This document shows, in pieces, positions 27,758-37,740 of a DNA stretch of 64,000 nt. Positions within the stretch are counted from its first letter, which is position 1. Each line of letters starts with the position of its first letter. The notes under the pieces were generated by a model, which saw nothing but the letters and a program-made list of their open reading frames with translations, made no database searches and was not told the origin of the DNA. Source of the DNA: Kentomonas sorsogonicus (lineage: Eukaryota; Euglenozoa; Kinetoplastea; Trypanosomatida; Trypanosomatidae); NCBI GenBank assembly GCA_030347455.1, contig JAQOSZ010000007.1, positions 434,001 through 498,000 on the forward strand, in the 5' to 3' direction. A program made the translations under genes and the position numbers.

Positions 27758-28714
27758 CTACAGCTTAGCCGGGTAGCGCTTTCCCTCCCCCTCCTTGAGC
27801 ACAAAAACATGCCGGAAGGGCCGGTACCTGTCGTTCACCTCAAAGCCGTAGCCGACAATGTACTTGTTGGGCGCCCGCAGCACCGCGTAGTCCACCTCGC
27901 CGCCCTCCGTTGTGGTGTTGGTGCTTTCACTATTATTACTATGGTTACTAGTGCGGGGAGAGGCGAAAGAAGAGGCAGAGGCAGAGGCAGAGAACGAAGA
28001 CTTGCTGATGTTGTTCTTATCATTATTATTATTACTATTATTATTATGATTATTATTATTATTACGAGCGCACGCGCCGGCACCTCGCAGGTCGCGGCAG
28101 ACGCCGGGCGGCCAAATGCTCTGCACCTTACGCGCGTCGCGGGTCTTGTGTGCCAGCACGCACACCCGCAGAGACTTGGGCCGGTAGCGGCGCTGAATGA
28201 GACCCAGCATGTGACGTAGTGTGACCCCCGAGTCACAGACGTCCTCGACCACCAACACGTGTTTCCCCCGCAGGTGCTGGAATTTGGGCTCGGCCAGCAG
28301 CTGCACCGTTCCTGTTGTCTGCGTCCCGTCATTGTAAGAGGTGCAGCGGAAAAAGTCGACCACATGTGGGACGCCGCAGTCGTTTAGATAGCGCACCAAA
28401 TCGGCCGTGAAAATGTAACTCCCTTTGAGAATGGAGAGAATAATAAGCGGATTTTCCATTGAAATGGGCACCTCCGCCGCCGCGTCGGCACTGTCTGAAT
28501 TACTACTATTGTTATTATTGTTGTTTTGAAAAAACGTGTCGCGGTGGGTGGCGCCCGCGTAGTCGGCCGCGATCTGCGCCGCCACCGCGCGCAGTCGCCG
28601 CTGGATGGCACTCTCCGTCGCCACTATAGACTCCGCCATTGGGTAGGCGACGCCGTCCACAGTGATCACGCCGTCCGGCCTTGTGGACACGCGACACTCG
28701 TGGGTGGGCTGCAT
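27758..28714 (-). CDS. XPRT: Xanthine phosphoribosyltransferase, glycosomal
   Basis: A 318-residue type I phosphoribosyltransferase. Motifs are LKGS (96-99) and the PRPP loop VLVVEDVCDSGVTL (153-166). The base-binding region near the C-terminus, YIVGYGFEVNDRYRPFRHVF, has Glu-Val-Asn-Asp where HGPRT has Asp-Tyr-Asp-Glu, which is how I tell the two paralogs apart. The N-terminus MQPTHECRV resembles the Leishmania XPRT start as I remember it. The C-terminal tripeptide AKL is a PTS1 signal, so the enzyme should act in the glycosome, forming XMP from xanthine and PRPP. It is longer than the roughly 240 residues I recall for Leishmania because of Asn-rich inserts at 63-82 and 218-272. The neighbour upstream is HGPRT. 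Confidence 0.88.
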   Translation of the reverse strand: MQPTHECRVSTRPDGVITVDGVAYPMAESIVATESAIQRRLRAVAAQIAADYAGATHRDTFFQNNNNNNSSNSDSADAAAEVPISMENPLIILSILKGSYIFTADLVRYLNDCGVPHVVDFFRCTSYNDGTQTTGTVQLLAEPKFQHLRGKHVLVVEDVCDSGVTLRHMLGLIQRRYRPKSLRVCVLAHKTRDARKVQSIWPPGVCRDLRGAGACARNNNNNHNNNSNNNNDKNNISKSSFSASASASSFASPRTSNHSNNSESTNTTTEGGEVDYAVLRAPNKYIVGYGFEVNDRYRPFRHVFVLKEGEGKRYPAKL

Positions 28715-30309
28715 AGTATCGTAATGTATGGAGAGGGGGGGGGAGGGGAGGGGAGGGGAAGAGAGTTATTGATTTAGTAGTTTGTTTGTTTGTTGTTGTT
28801 GTTGTTGTTGTCGTTGCTGTTGTTGTTCTTGATGTCTTTTTGTGTGTATGTGTGTGTGTGTTGGGGCAGAGATAAAAATGCTGCCTTGGTGTTATTAATG
28901 AGTTTGGATGTTTGTTTGCTAGTTTGTATTGCTTAATCTTTTACTCGATTTTATTTTTGTGCGTTTTAATAATAATAATAGTTTGTTTTTTTAGGGTGTT
29001 AAAGACTAGGAAGACGCGTTTCTTCAGAAATAATAATAATATGAATATGATTATGAATAGAGTGAAATTCTTCCACGTGATCGATTGGTTCGACCGGAGA
29101 GAGAGAGAGAGAGAGGCGAAAGGTTCATTCTCCTCAAAGCACATTTGTTATTGTTGTTGTTGTTGTTTGTGCAACTCCGCCCGTCACTTTTTTTGTAATC
29201 AGCGCCGACATATCATTCGTAGTATTTTTCGATTTCTCACTGTTTTTTTTTTTTACTTGTTTTATTTATGTTTGTTCTTTTTTTTTAATTCTCTGTAAAT
29301 AAAATGACATTAAGTGGCACAAAGCGTGTAGTGTTAATTCTTTTTCACCACTCGTTTCGGTTGTTACCTATGTATTTACACTGCTTTATTAGTCCGTTTT
29401 TGTAAAGGAGTAGTAGTTGGGCGACACACACACACACACAGAGAGACAGACAGAACGAAAAAGTGTGTGTGTGCGTGTGCAATTCTTTCTTTCTCGTTCC
29501 GTTTGCTGTTGTTGGTTGTTGATGTTGTCGTTTTACCGCCGAGGCGGAGAAAAGACATGAAAAAGACTGGACAACTACAGCGGAATGGAGAACAAGAAAG
29601 AACACAGAAAGAAAAGACAAGGGAAGAAAAGAGCACGTGACTGCTCATTTCACTTCATTTCCTCCCTCCCATCCTCCCTACCCTACCTCCTGCGCGCAAC
29701 AACCTTTATCCGCAGGCTTTTTTCGCTGCTGTTGTTGTTTTTTTTTGTTGTTGTTTTTGAAATCGTTAAATGATACATTTTATCGCTAGCTGGATTCAAC
29801 AATTAGAAAAGAAAAGTAGAGAAAAACAAGAAAAAAAAAGAGATCAACAGGGAATTAGAATGATTGCATGGATGGGAAAGAAAAATATATTAGCAAGAAA
29901 AAAAATTAATCGGTAGCAGAGAGAGGTGGTGGTTAATGAATAAATGTTAAAAAATAAAGAGAGAGAGAGAGAGAGAGATGGGAAAAGAAAAACATTAAAA
30001 AAAAAGTAAATGAATTATGATTTATAGGAAACGAGAGCGGCGTCAGCTCCATATTTGTTGCTATTGGTCGTGTTTTTTATTGATTTTTACTATTTTGGTT
30101 CGTTTGTGTGACCACTTCTCTGTTTTTTGAATATTGTTTTGTTCTTGTTTTTTTTAATTAGTGAAACGCTAACCCGGGCAAGGGAAGAACCGAAAGAGAA
30201 AGGATGAAGGGGGAAAAGAAGAGAAAGGAATTATTAAAAGGAGTCCCAATTGATGCCCTTTTTCCTTCCTTGTTACAGAATTGAAACCACACACACTCGT
30301 CGGAAATCA
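28715..30309. other. Intergenic region between HGPRT and XPRT, 1.6 kb
   Basis: A/T-rich with GTT repeats near 28783-28830, a GA run at 29099-29116, a CA run near 29426-29442, a purine tract near 29585-29637 (pyrimidine on the transcript, a candidate trans-splice signal) and a GA run near 29957-29979. I saw no gene or RNA. The long spacer separates two paralogs that must be processed into separate mRNAs. Confidence 0.65.
28731..28766 (-). promoter_or_regulatory. C-rich pyrimidine tract upstream of XPRT; G4-like on plus strand
   Basis: The plus strand has a run of nine G (28735-28743) followed by three GGGG blocks separated by single A, a canonical G-quadruplex pattern. On the transcript strand it is a 36 nt pyrimidine tract ending 16 nt before the ATG. 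No AG lies between it and the ATG. The first AG overlaps codon 2, so it is either untranslated-region sequence or part of an unusual acceptor. Confidence 0.5.
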
Positions 30310-31173
30310 TCAGAGCTTGCTCGCCGCCTTCGCACCCTTACCCTTACCCTCAGCCTCACCCTCCTCCTCCTTGTAGTCCTTGACGTAGTGTCGCGGGTGC
30401 AGCACGCCGACGTCGGGCAGCTCGCGGTACTTCTCGTCATAGTCGAGACCGTAGCCAATGACAAACTTGTTGGGGATCTCAAAGAGGGTGTAGTCGGCCG
30501 TCACGTGAGTCTGCGCGGCCGCGCGCCGCGAGGGCTTGTCGAGCAGCGTCACCGTGCGCACCGACGCCGCCCCGCGCATCGCAAACGTCTTGTGCAGGAA
30601 CACGATCGTGTTTGCCGTGTCGATGATGTCCTCCACGATCAGCACGTGCCGCCCCGCCAGCGGCCCTTTAGCGCTGCTATTATTATTGTTATCACTACTA
30701 GCACCATTACTACTAGCGTTATCACTGTTACTACTAGTAGCATTATTATTAGTATTATTATCATTAGTAGTATTATTATTATGACTACCGCCGCCCACGT
30801 CCAGCAGCAGACGCACCTTGGCGTTGCTCTCCGTCGTGGCCGCCTCGTAGCTCTTGCAGCGCACAAAGTCTACGCGGGTCGGCACCCCGCGCCTCCCCAG
30901 CGCCCTCGCCAGGTCCGCGGCAAATATGTAGCTCCCCTTGAGCACGACCAGCAGCAGCAGCGGGCGCTCGTGTGTGAGGCCGCAGGGGGCGTAGTCGGCC
31001 GCCATCGCCGCCGCCACGCGATGCACCGCGCGCCGCACCTCACCACTCGTCAGCAGCACCTCACTCGCCATTGGGTAGCGGCGGCAGGCGGCGGCGCGCG
31101 CGGCGACGGCGGAGGCGGAGGTGGAGGGCGTCTCAGCGCGGTACGTGCTGGGCAGCGGGAGGGAGGACGACAT
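30310..31173 (-). CDS. HGPRT: Hypoxanthine-guanine phosphoribosyltransferase, glycosomal
   Basis: A 287-residue type I phosphoribosyltransferase that converts hypoxanthine or guanine plus PRPP to IMP or GMP in purine salvage. Motifs are RRYPMASEVL (31-40), LKGS (78-81), the PRPP loop VLIVEDIIDTANTI (177-190), LLDKPSRR (210-217) and the base-binding stretch KFVIGYGLDYDEKYRELPDV (235-254). The last three residues SKL form a strong PTS1, so it should be glycosomal. An insert of about 43 residues rich in Asn and Ser (127-169) sits just before the PRPP loop, where I recall only a short turn in Leishmania HGPRT. The frame is intact from a clear ATG. Confidence 0.92.
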   Translation of the reverse strand: MSSSLPLPSTYRAETPSTSASAVAARAAACRRYPMASEVLLTSGEVRRAVHRVAAAMAADYAPCGLTHERPLLLLVVLKGSYIFAADLARALGRRGVPTRVDFVRCKSYEAATTESNAKVRLLLDVGGGSHNNNTTNDNNTNNNATSSNSDNASSNGASSDNNNNSSAKGPLAGRHVLIVEDIIDTANTIVFLHKTFAMRGAASVRTVTLLDKPSRRAAAQTHVTADYTLFEIPNKFVIGYGLDYDEKYRELPDVGVLHPRHYVKDYKEEEGEAEGKGKGAKAASKL

Positions 31174-31285
31174 GAGTAAGAGGGGGAGGGGTTAATATAC
31201 TTAATTAATTCTCTTCTTCTTTTCTTTTTTGGTATTGCTGCTGTTGTTGTTAATATTTGGTTGTGTATTTCTTTAATTGATTAAT

Positions 31286-31337
<52 letters not shown>

Positions 31338-32308
31338 TGCGTAAGTGTTACACGTCTTCTTTTTTCTCGTTCTTACTTTTCGTTTTTATGGAGATGTCTT
31401 TAAAAAATGATATCGTTTTGATTATTACGTCAAATTAATGTTTGTTTGTTTTTGATCCCTTAATTCTTCTCGTTTTCTTTTCCTTTTTACCAAAAGGAAA
31501 AACTACTGAAATAGTATGAAAGCTAAAAAAATTGATGTATCGCTGCTGTGATGCTTTGATATTTTGAGATGCAAAAGAGAATAAAGAGAGGAAGGGAGAG
31601 AAAAGATAATAATAACAATGTTCGACACCCCCGAAAGGAGGAGAGAAGACACCAACACCAACGCAGATAGACACATATACATATCCCTCAGAAGCATTCC
31701 TTGTCTCGTATGTTCAAAAGGGAAAAAAAAAGGAAAAGAGAGTATGAATATTCAGAGGGCCTATTGATGCGCAGCATGTGTTTCTGCTTTTTTGTATGTG
31801 CACTTTCATTCTTTTTCTCTAGTCTTCCCTTTTCTTTACTTAATTTTTACGTCGAAAAGTGTCGTGTTGTTTCGAATATTGATGTGGATATTTTTTGTAA
31901 GTACAAATAAATGTGGTCGTTATTAGGGAAACGATAGAAAGAAAAGATGTGCAGTTCTTTTAATTAATTATGTGATGATAATAATTGTAAACAAAAGAAG
32001 AAAAAAAAGAACGATAAATGTGTGTGAGAGAAGGGAGAGAGAGAGAGGGAGAGAGACACGCATGATATAAGACGAGAAGAAAGAAAAAAAAAGAGAAGAG
32101 ACAACGTTGGGGCGTTCAAATCATTCAAAAATCAAGAGAAATCAAAGAAAAGAGAGAGAGCGAAAGAAGAGCCGTCTCCTCCTTCAATGATGGTAGTGAA
32201 AATCAGAGACCTACACACACGGATGGGTGCATTCAGGGGCACGAGGAAAAGATGAACGCACAAACACGGGAAAGAAAAAAGGGAGAAAAGAGTGAAAAGG
32301 AGAAAAAT
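31174..32308. other. Intergenic region upstream of HGPRT, 1.1 kb
   Basis: Contains a 40 nt GT repeat (31291-31330). A purine-rich plus-strand stretch at 31561-31605 reads as a pyrimidine tract on the transcript, and the first AG dinucleotides after it (31555-31546) are candidate trans-splice acceptors, giving a 5' UTR near 375 nt. GA runs lie near 32025-32055 and 32150-32162. No gene was seen. Confidence 0.6.
31291..31330. repeat. (GT)20 microsatellite
   Basis: A perfect 40 nt GT run on the plus strand (CA in the transcript), about 120 nt upstream of the HGPRT start, with imperfect continuation to about 31340. Confidence 0.95.
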
Positions 32309-34207
32309 TTACCAAAGTTTCCACCAGCTCTTCTTCTCCTTCTCCCCCTTCTTCTCATCTCCACCATTTGTCACGGCACCAGCGGAAGTGTTGTTGTTAT
32401 TATTATTATTACTACTACCACTTTTCTTTCCATCCATCACCGGCGCCACCTGCTCTTGTTGTTGTTGCTGCTGTTGTTGCTGCTGCCGCTGTTTCTCCGC
32501 CTCTTCCTCTTCCTCTTCTTGCTTCTTCTCCTGCTTCTCCATCATTTCCATCTTGGCGCGGCGCTTCGCCTCCCGCCGCTCGCGCACCTCCCGCTCCCAG
32601 CTCGTCTCCACATTTCTCCCGCTGCGCCGCGCGCTGCCGAAGAGGCTGCTGCCGGTGCCGTAGGACCCGAAGCCGGTGACGGCCGGGTTGAGGTTAGCGT
32701 CGGGGCTGTTGCGCACGCCGCCCTGCCGCGCGTCAAGGCCGAAACTCTCGTCGGCGTATGCGGTGGCCGCCGCACGCGTGCTGCTCTTACCCGCGTTATT
32801 ATTATTATTATTATTGTTATTGTTTTCGTTGTCGCTGCCACCATCACCACCGCTAGTGGCGGTGGCGTCCGCGGCGGTGTCCTTCCTCTCATACAGCACA
32901 AAAGACGACTTCTTAGAAGACGAGGGTGAAGAAGAAGACGAAGAGTTGTTGTTGTTGTTTCCAACGGAGTGTTTCGCAAACACCTCACTCGCGTCAAAAG
33001 GCTCGTAGTCGTCGTCCTCGCCGTAGCCGCCGGTGCCGCCGCCCTCCAGCGTCGCGACCGCCAGCAGCTGCCGGCGCTGCACATAATGCCGCCGCACCCA
33101 CAGCCAGAAGAGCAGCGTGAGCACCGAGGAGACGATAAAGATGAGCCGTTTATCGCGCTCCAGCATGTCCTGCTCCTCCCGCATCCGCATCAGCGCCTCG
33201 CGGTTGATGCTCAGCGACTGCTGCTGCATCTGCCCGTGCACCTGCGAGAGCGAGGCGGCCTTGTCGTGGTAGTCGAGCACCTGCTTACGCAGAAACTTTT
33301 CTGCTTCGTAGTGGAAGTTTTCGTAGATGCTCCGGATCTGCTCCACCTGCGCCTCGCGCTGCGCGTAGAGTGTCAGGAGGCTGTCCGCGTCCATTTGCTC
33401 GTACGTGTGCCGCGTGGGACGGTCCGCGTCGGTGTACGTGCGGCCCCCCACCGTCACCCCCATCGTTGTCGCCGACGTCGCGTCGCCGCTATCATCATTA
33501 CTATTACTATTATTGTTGTTGTTATTGTTGTTGAAGAAGCTCTTGTCAAAGTTAAAGCGACTGGATTTCGCACCGTCGCTGTTCTTATTGTTACGGTGTG
33601 GATCTTGATAGCGGTGCTGGAATTGTTCGTGCTGGTACTGCTCGTGCTGCGCGCTGCCGGCGCCGGCGCCGTCGGTGAAGGCAAAGAAAGAGGCGGAGGA
33701 ATTATCATCATCGTCAGCGCCGCCCGCAGCACCCACCCCTGCCGAGGCCCTTCCGCCTCCGCCCGGTCTTATAGCCCCCGCGCCCCCTGCAAACGGCGAG
33801 GAGGCAGAGGAAGAGGAAGAAGTAGAAGTAGAAGTAAAAGAGGCTGAGGTGAAGCGATGCCGCGAGTCACCACCACCACTAGTAGTACTATCACCACCCG
33901 CAGCGGCAGCGGCAGGAGAAGAGGAGGAGGCGGAGGCAGAGCGTGCGAGGCGCTCTCTTTCCTTCTGGAATCGCTCAAAGGCGCCTCCGTCCGCGCCGGT
34001 GAAGGCGGCCGACGAGAAGGTGGCGGAAACGTTGCTACTACTAGTATCCTTATTACTACTACGAGTGGTAGTAGTTTTATTATTATTACTATTATTGCTG
34101 CTACTAGTAGCACCATCGTTCCTATTATTATTATTATTATTACCGTTTCCCCCAGCGCCCGTTGATGCGGCAGCGCATAAGAGAAGATGACCGTGACGAC
34201 GCAGCAT
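32309..34207 (-). CDS. Asn/Ser-rich single-pass membrane protein with coiled-coil
   Basis: An intact 632-codon frame from a clear ATG. The N-terminus MLRRHGHLLLCAAAS is basic and hydrophobic and could be a mitochondrial or secretory leader. A low-complexity region runs to about 260. A predicted coiled-coil of about 85 residues (DADSLLTLYAQREAQVEQIR to EEQDMLERDK, about 272-353) leads directly into one membrane span, RLIFIVSSVLTLLFWLWV (354-371), followed by RRHYVQRR. The C-terminal half has Asn runs, a charged helix (REVRERREAKRRAKMEMMEK), a Gln run and a basic Trp-containing end, KKSWWKLW. No family is recognised. It lies between MetAP2 and HGPRT, and despite many Asn tracts it has no frame break. 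Confidence 0.8.
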   Translation of the reverse strand: MLRRHGHLLLCAAASTGAGGNGNNNNNNRNDGATSSSNNSNNNKTTTTRSSNKDTSSSNVSATFSSAAFTGADGGAFERFQKERERLARSASASSSSPAAAAAGGDSTTSGGGDSRHRFTSASFTSTSTSSSSSASSPFAGGAGAIRPGGGGRASAGVGAAGGADDDDNSSASFFAFTDGAGAGSAQHEQYQHEQFQHRYQDPHRNNKNSDGAKSSRFNFDKSFFNNNNNNNNSNSNDDSGDATSATTMGVTVGGRTYTDADRPTRHTYEQMDADSLLTLYAQREAQVEQIRSIYENFHYEAEKFLRKQVLDYHDKAASLSQVHGQMQQQSLSINREALMRMREEQDMLERDKRLIFIVSSVLTLLFWLWVRRHYVQRRQLLAVATLEGGGTGGYGEDDDYEPFDASEVFAKHSVGNNNNNSSSSSSPSSSKKSSFVLYERKDTAADATATSGGDGGSDNENNNNNNNNNNAGKSSTRAAATAYADESFGLDARQGGVRNSPDANLNPAVTGFGSYGTGSSLFGSARRSGRNVETSWEREVRERREAKRRAKMEMMEKQEKKQEEEEEEAEKQRQQQQQQQQQQEQVAPVMDGKKSGSSNNNNNNNTSAGAVTNGGDEKKGEKEKKSWWKLW

Positions 34208-35381
34208 GTTATTCTCTTCTTCTCTCTTTCTTTATTTTGTTGTAGTTAATCGTTAGTTGTTGCTGTGTCGTTTTGCTCACGATTGATTACAAAAGATAAT
34301 CCAGTGTATGTTTCTTTCGATATATAGATATATAGATGTCGGAGGTCGCCGGATGGTTTCCTTGCCTCTTTTGAGCACAATTATATACTGCTGTTGCTGT
34401 TGGTGTGATGTTTTTCCTTTGCCAAAGAAACGGAAGGGAGGAAAGAAGGGGGGAGATGGAAAGATTGGTGTAAGTTGAAAAGGGAAAGAACCCATCAGCA
34501 GCTAAAAAAGCGAGGGACGCACACATATATCTGAGTAAATGCACAAAACGAGGCTAACGTTTGAGAGACAGGGAAAATTATCAATGAGTTATAAAATCTT
34601 TATAGGGAATCTCGAAAGAAGAAACAACTGGGAGCGCTTCGACAGAGAAGAGAAAACACCAGCTAACGCACGCACGCACACATGCAAATTTATATAATTT
34701 CAGGAGTCAAAAGAGTTCGTCTTCAGCTTCATCTCTGAGAGTATGAAATATAACTGGAGAGAAAAGGCAAAAGAAAAGAATTTTTAAAAAATAGTGGGAG
34801 TGTTTTTTAAAACAGCTCAATATTTTCTTTTTTTAGATAAATGATCATTAGCTAAAACCACGACCATTATTGCTAGTGCCACGTAGAGTGAATGGGAGAG
34901 TCAGAAAGTGTGTGTGTGTGTATGATTACTAATATCGTTCTCCTTGAAGGGAGAGAGAGGGAGTGCAGCTGAGACGTGCGTCAAAGAAAAAAAAAAAAAC
35001 AATTAGTATTATGATCGAAAAATTAATCGACGTATTAAAAAATAGGAGCAGCAAAGAAGGAAAAAAAAAAGCACGGTAGAGATATTCTTATTTTTTTTTT
35101 CAAATGAAGGAGCGACAGAGCAGAAAGTGAGACAGATAGAGAGAGAAACAGGGCGGATAGCGAGAAGTGATGGAAAGCGCGTGCATGCGTAACTCTATAT
35201 AGATATAGATATACTTAGTTAGTTAGTGAGTTAGTTAGTTAATTATCCTGCACAGCCCCTTCACCCCCTCCCTCACACACCCCTCACCCATTCTCTTCCG
35301 CTCATGTATTCTATTACTTCTTCCTTTATACTTGTACGTAAACGTATAGATATATAGCTAGTTTATTAATTAGTTAAGAAA
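34208..35381. other. Intergenic region, 1.2 kb
   Basis: An A/T-rich spacer with a purine-rich plus-strand tract at about 34425-34466 (pyrimidine on the transcript), which may serve the membrane-protein gene. It also has GA-rich sequence near 35090-35160, a TTAG repeat at about 35215-35243 and TATAGA-like repeats near 35195-35215. No gene or RNA was recognised. Confidence 0.6.
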
Positions 35382-36905
35382 TTAGTAGTCCTGTCCCCAC
35401 GACACGACCTCCTTGCAGCCCTCGCGCAAGAAGATGGTGTGTTCGTACTGCGCCGAGTAACTCCCGCGGACGTCGACGAGCTCCGGGTACGCGTTGACGG
35501 CGCCCGCCTCCACCAGCTGGTTGAGTGCCATCAGGTGCCGGTCCTGGCCGCCGCGGTCGAGCCACTTGCGGCAAAAGGCGAGCGTCGAGAACTGCTCCTG
35601 GATGTGGTGCAGCAGCTGCTTGGCGCGGTCGCTGCGCAGCGGGATGAGCGCCGCCTTGGGGTCCATCATGTAGTGCGAGGTGTTCTCGCCCTCCACCACC
35701 TGCGCGCGGCCGTTGATGCTGCCGAAGGTCTCGATGGCAAAAAGCTCCCCCGCCTGCATCCGCGTCGCCTCGCTCGACTTGACGATCGGCACCGACTTGC
35801 CGCCGTGGATGATGTAGTGCTCCAGATTGTGCCCCGACAAGTTTCGAATCGAGCGCACGGTGTGCGTCTTGCCGTTGATCTCGCACTCGTGGCTCTCCAT
35901 CACCTCCTGGATCGCCTCGCCCACCTCGCCCAGGCACACGTCGACGCCGGCGGCCTGCACGCCCGCGTAGGTGGCGGCCCGCACCGCGTCCAGCAGCGGC
36001 TGGAACTGTGGGTCGAAGCACATGCTCCACGCGCTGTCCACCACGCGTCCGTTGACGTGCGTGCCAAAGTCGATCTTAATGACGTCCTTCTCACCCAGCA
36101 GCACCTTCTCGTCGCCGGTGTTGGGGGTGTAGTGCGCCGCGACGTGGTTGAGCGAGACGCCGGTAGGAAACGCCTGGCCGCGCTTCGTCGGGTCCGCCGG
36201 GTCCTTCTCTATCAGCTGCTCCAGCTTCTTCTCGATGCGGTCCGCGATGAGCATCAGCGGCATGCCCGGCTTCACCCACTGCTGCGCCCACAGCCGCACC
36301 TCCCGGTGCACCTCTGCGGCGTGACGCAGGTCGCTCAGCTGCGACGCCTCGCCCGCCGCCGCCAGCTTCGCCGCCGCCTCGTCCGCCCGGCGCTCCGCCG
36401 CGCTGTCCTTGGTGTGGTCGCCGGCCCCGCCGCGGGGCGGGGGGTAGTCACGGACGTCGCCGGCCGGGTACGGGACAGGCTTAGCGGTGGCAGTCGTGGT
36501 TGTATCCGCATCCTTCTTCTCCTTCTCCTTCTCTTTCTCCTCCCCCTTCAGCGTGATGGTGTGTCCGTACAGGCGGGACACAGGGATCGTCGGCTCCGGC
36601 CACGTCTGGCGGGGCAGACCCTCCGCGGCCGCCGCCGGGTAGCGATTCTCGGGGTGGTCGGAGGAGCTGGGCACGGGCTTCTCCTTGGCGGCAAGGCTCA
36701 CCGGCAGCGCGTGGTCGCCAGCGCCGGCGTGCTGCTGCTGGTGCTCCTTCTTGGCCTTGATGTTCTTGGCGGCCTCCGACTTGGTCTCCTTCACCGCCTG
36801 CGCCAAGAGGGCGTCAAAATCGTCGTCGTCCTTCTTGTGCTTTTTGCCGCCGCCGCCGTCGCCGCCGCCGGATTTGTTGTTGTTGTTGTTCTTTTTCGGA
36901 GGCAT
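35382..36905 (-). CDS. MAP2: Methionine aminopeptidase 2 (M24 family)
   Basis: A 507-residue enzyme that removes the initiator Met from nascent proteins in the cytosol using a two-metal site. All expected residues of the pita-bread fold are present: His258 (in NHVAAHYTPN), Asp279 (KIDFGTH), Asp290 (GRVVDSAW), His359 (SGHNLEHY), Glu392 (FAIETFGS) and Glu488 (QYEHTIF). The N-terminal 170 residues contain the Lys and Asp blocks typical of the type 2 eukaryotic enzyme (KKHKKDDDD), which in other eukaryotes contact the ribosome or eIF2, plus a short Asn run. The length fits MetAP2. The frame is intact and the ATG is clear. Its position upstream of HGPRT and XPRT agrees with a trypanosomatid order I remember. 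Confidence 0.95.
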   Translation of the reverse strand: MPPKKNNNNNKSGGGDGGGGKKHKKDDDDFDALLAQAVKETKSEAAKNIKAKKEHQQQHAGAGDHALPVSLAAKEKPVPSSSDHPENRYPAAAAEGLPRQTWPEPTIPVSRLYGHTITLKGEEKEKEKEKKDADTTTTATAKPVPYPAGDVRDYPPPRGGAGDHTKDSAAERRADEAAAKLAAAGEASQLSDLRHAAEVHREVRLWAQQWVKPGMPLMLIADRIEKKLEQLIEKDPADPTKRGQAFPTGVSLNHVAAHYTPNTGDEKVLLGEKDVIKIDFGTHVNGRVVDSAWSMCFDPQFQPLLDAVRAATYAGVQAAGVDVCLGEVGEAIQEVMESHECEINGKTHTVRSIRNLSGHNLEHYIIHGGKSVPIVKSSEATRMQAGELFAIETFGSINGRAQVVEGENTSHYMMDPKAALIPLRSDRAKQLLHHIQEQFSTLAFCRKWLDRGGQDRHLMALNQLVEAGAVNAYPELVDVRGSYSAQYEHTIFLREGCKEVVSWGQDY

Positions 36906-37740
36906 GGTTGAGTAGGGTAAGAGAAAAAAGAGGTGGTAACACGTTAGCAGTGGTTATTTGTTGTGTTGCGTATGTTTTTGGTACGTCTTTTGCTATGACC
37001 TGTTTATTTTGAGTAATGTGGTTGTTTGATGTTTACAATGTGTGTGTATGTGGGGGAAAAGAGGGCAAAGATATGAAATAGTAGATACATTTTTTATTGT
37101 TGCTGTTCTCTGTATCATTAAGCATAGTCATGAGTTTTTGTCCCCGGTACAAGGCATAGCGTGTCCGTCTGCGTGGGTGTATTTTTTTTTTTAATCATAA
37201 AAGACAAAAGAAGAAAGTGAAACTTTTGATGATGTTGTTGTTGACGTTGTTGCGTATGTTATGTCTCTCTTCTTTTAGCAAAGCACAAGGCGCTGCACCA
37301 GGGAAGAGAACAACAAAAAATGAATAAAGAATAAACGGTTAATAAAAGGTAGTAGAAACAAGAAACGCCAAACGAAAAAGAATAAGGTAAAGCAAAGCAA
37401 AGCAAAGGTGTTGGGAGAAAAAAGATATGTATATCAAAGTAGACTATAAAAAACACCGGCCATTTTTATAGTGTCTGCGCGGCTGAGTGTAAATAAAAGA
37501 GAAAGAAAGAAACATAAACTGGTAGAAACAAAGCGGTGAAAGGAAGAAAAAAAAAAGAAAACACGAAGCTAAAAAGTGATAGCGAACGTAATGTAAAAGG
37601 GATAGGAAAGACAGAAAAAGAAAGAGAGAGAGAGAGAGGAAGAGAAGAAGAAGGGAACAGTTGTGACTGCGCTTTTCCGTCCGCTTTCTCCCCTCAACCC
37701 TTCATTTCTTCACCACCACCACCACCACCCCATCTTAAAT
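36906..37740. other. Intergenic region, 0.8 kb
   Basis: An A/T-rich spacer. A purine tract at about 37608-37652 on the plus strand is a pyrimidine tract in the transcript and a candidate trans-splice signal for MetAP2, and a short pyrimidine stretch also sits 12-27 nt before the ATG. No gene was seen. Confidence 0.6.

Noticed and set aside
35205-35243. TTAG repeats as an interstitial telomere
   Set aside because: The unit is TTAG, not TTAGGG, the copies are few and irregular, and the flanks are ordinary spacer.
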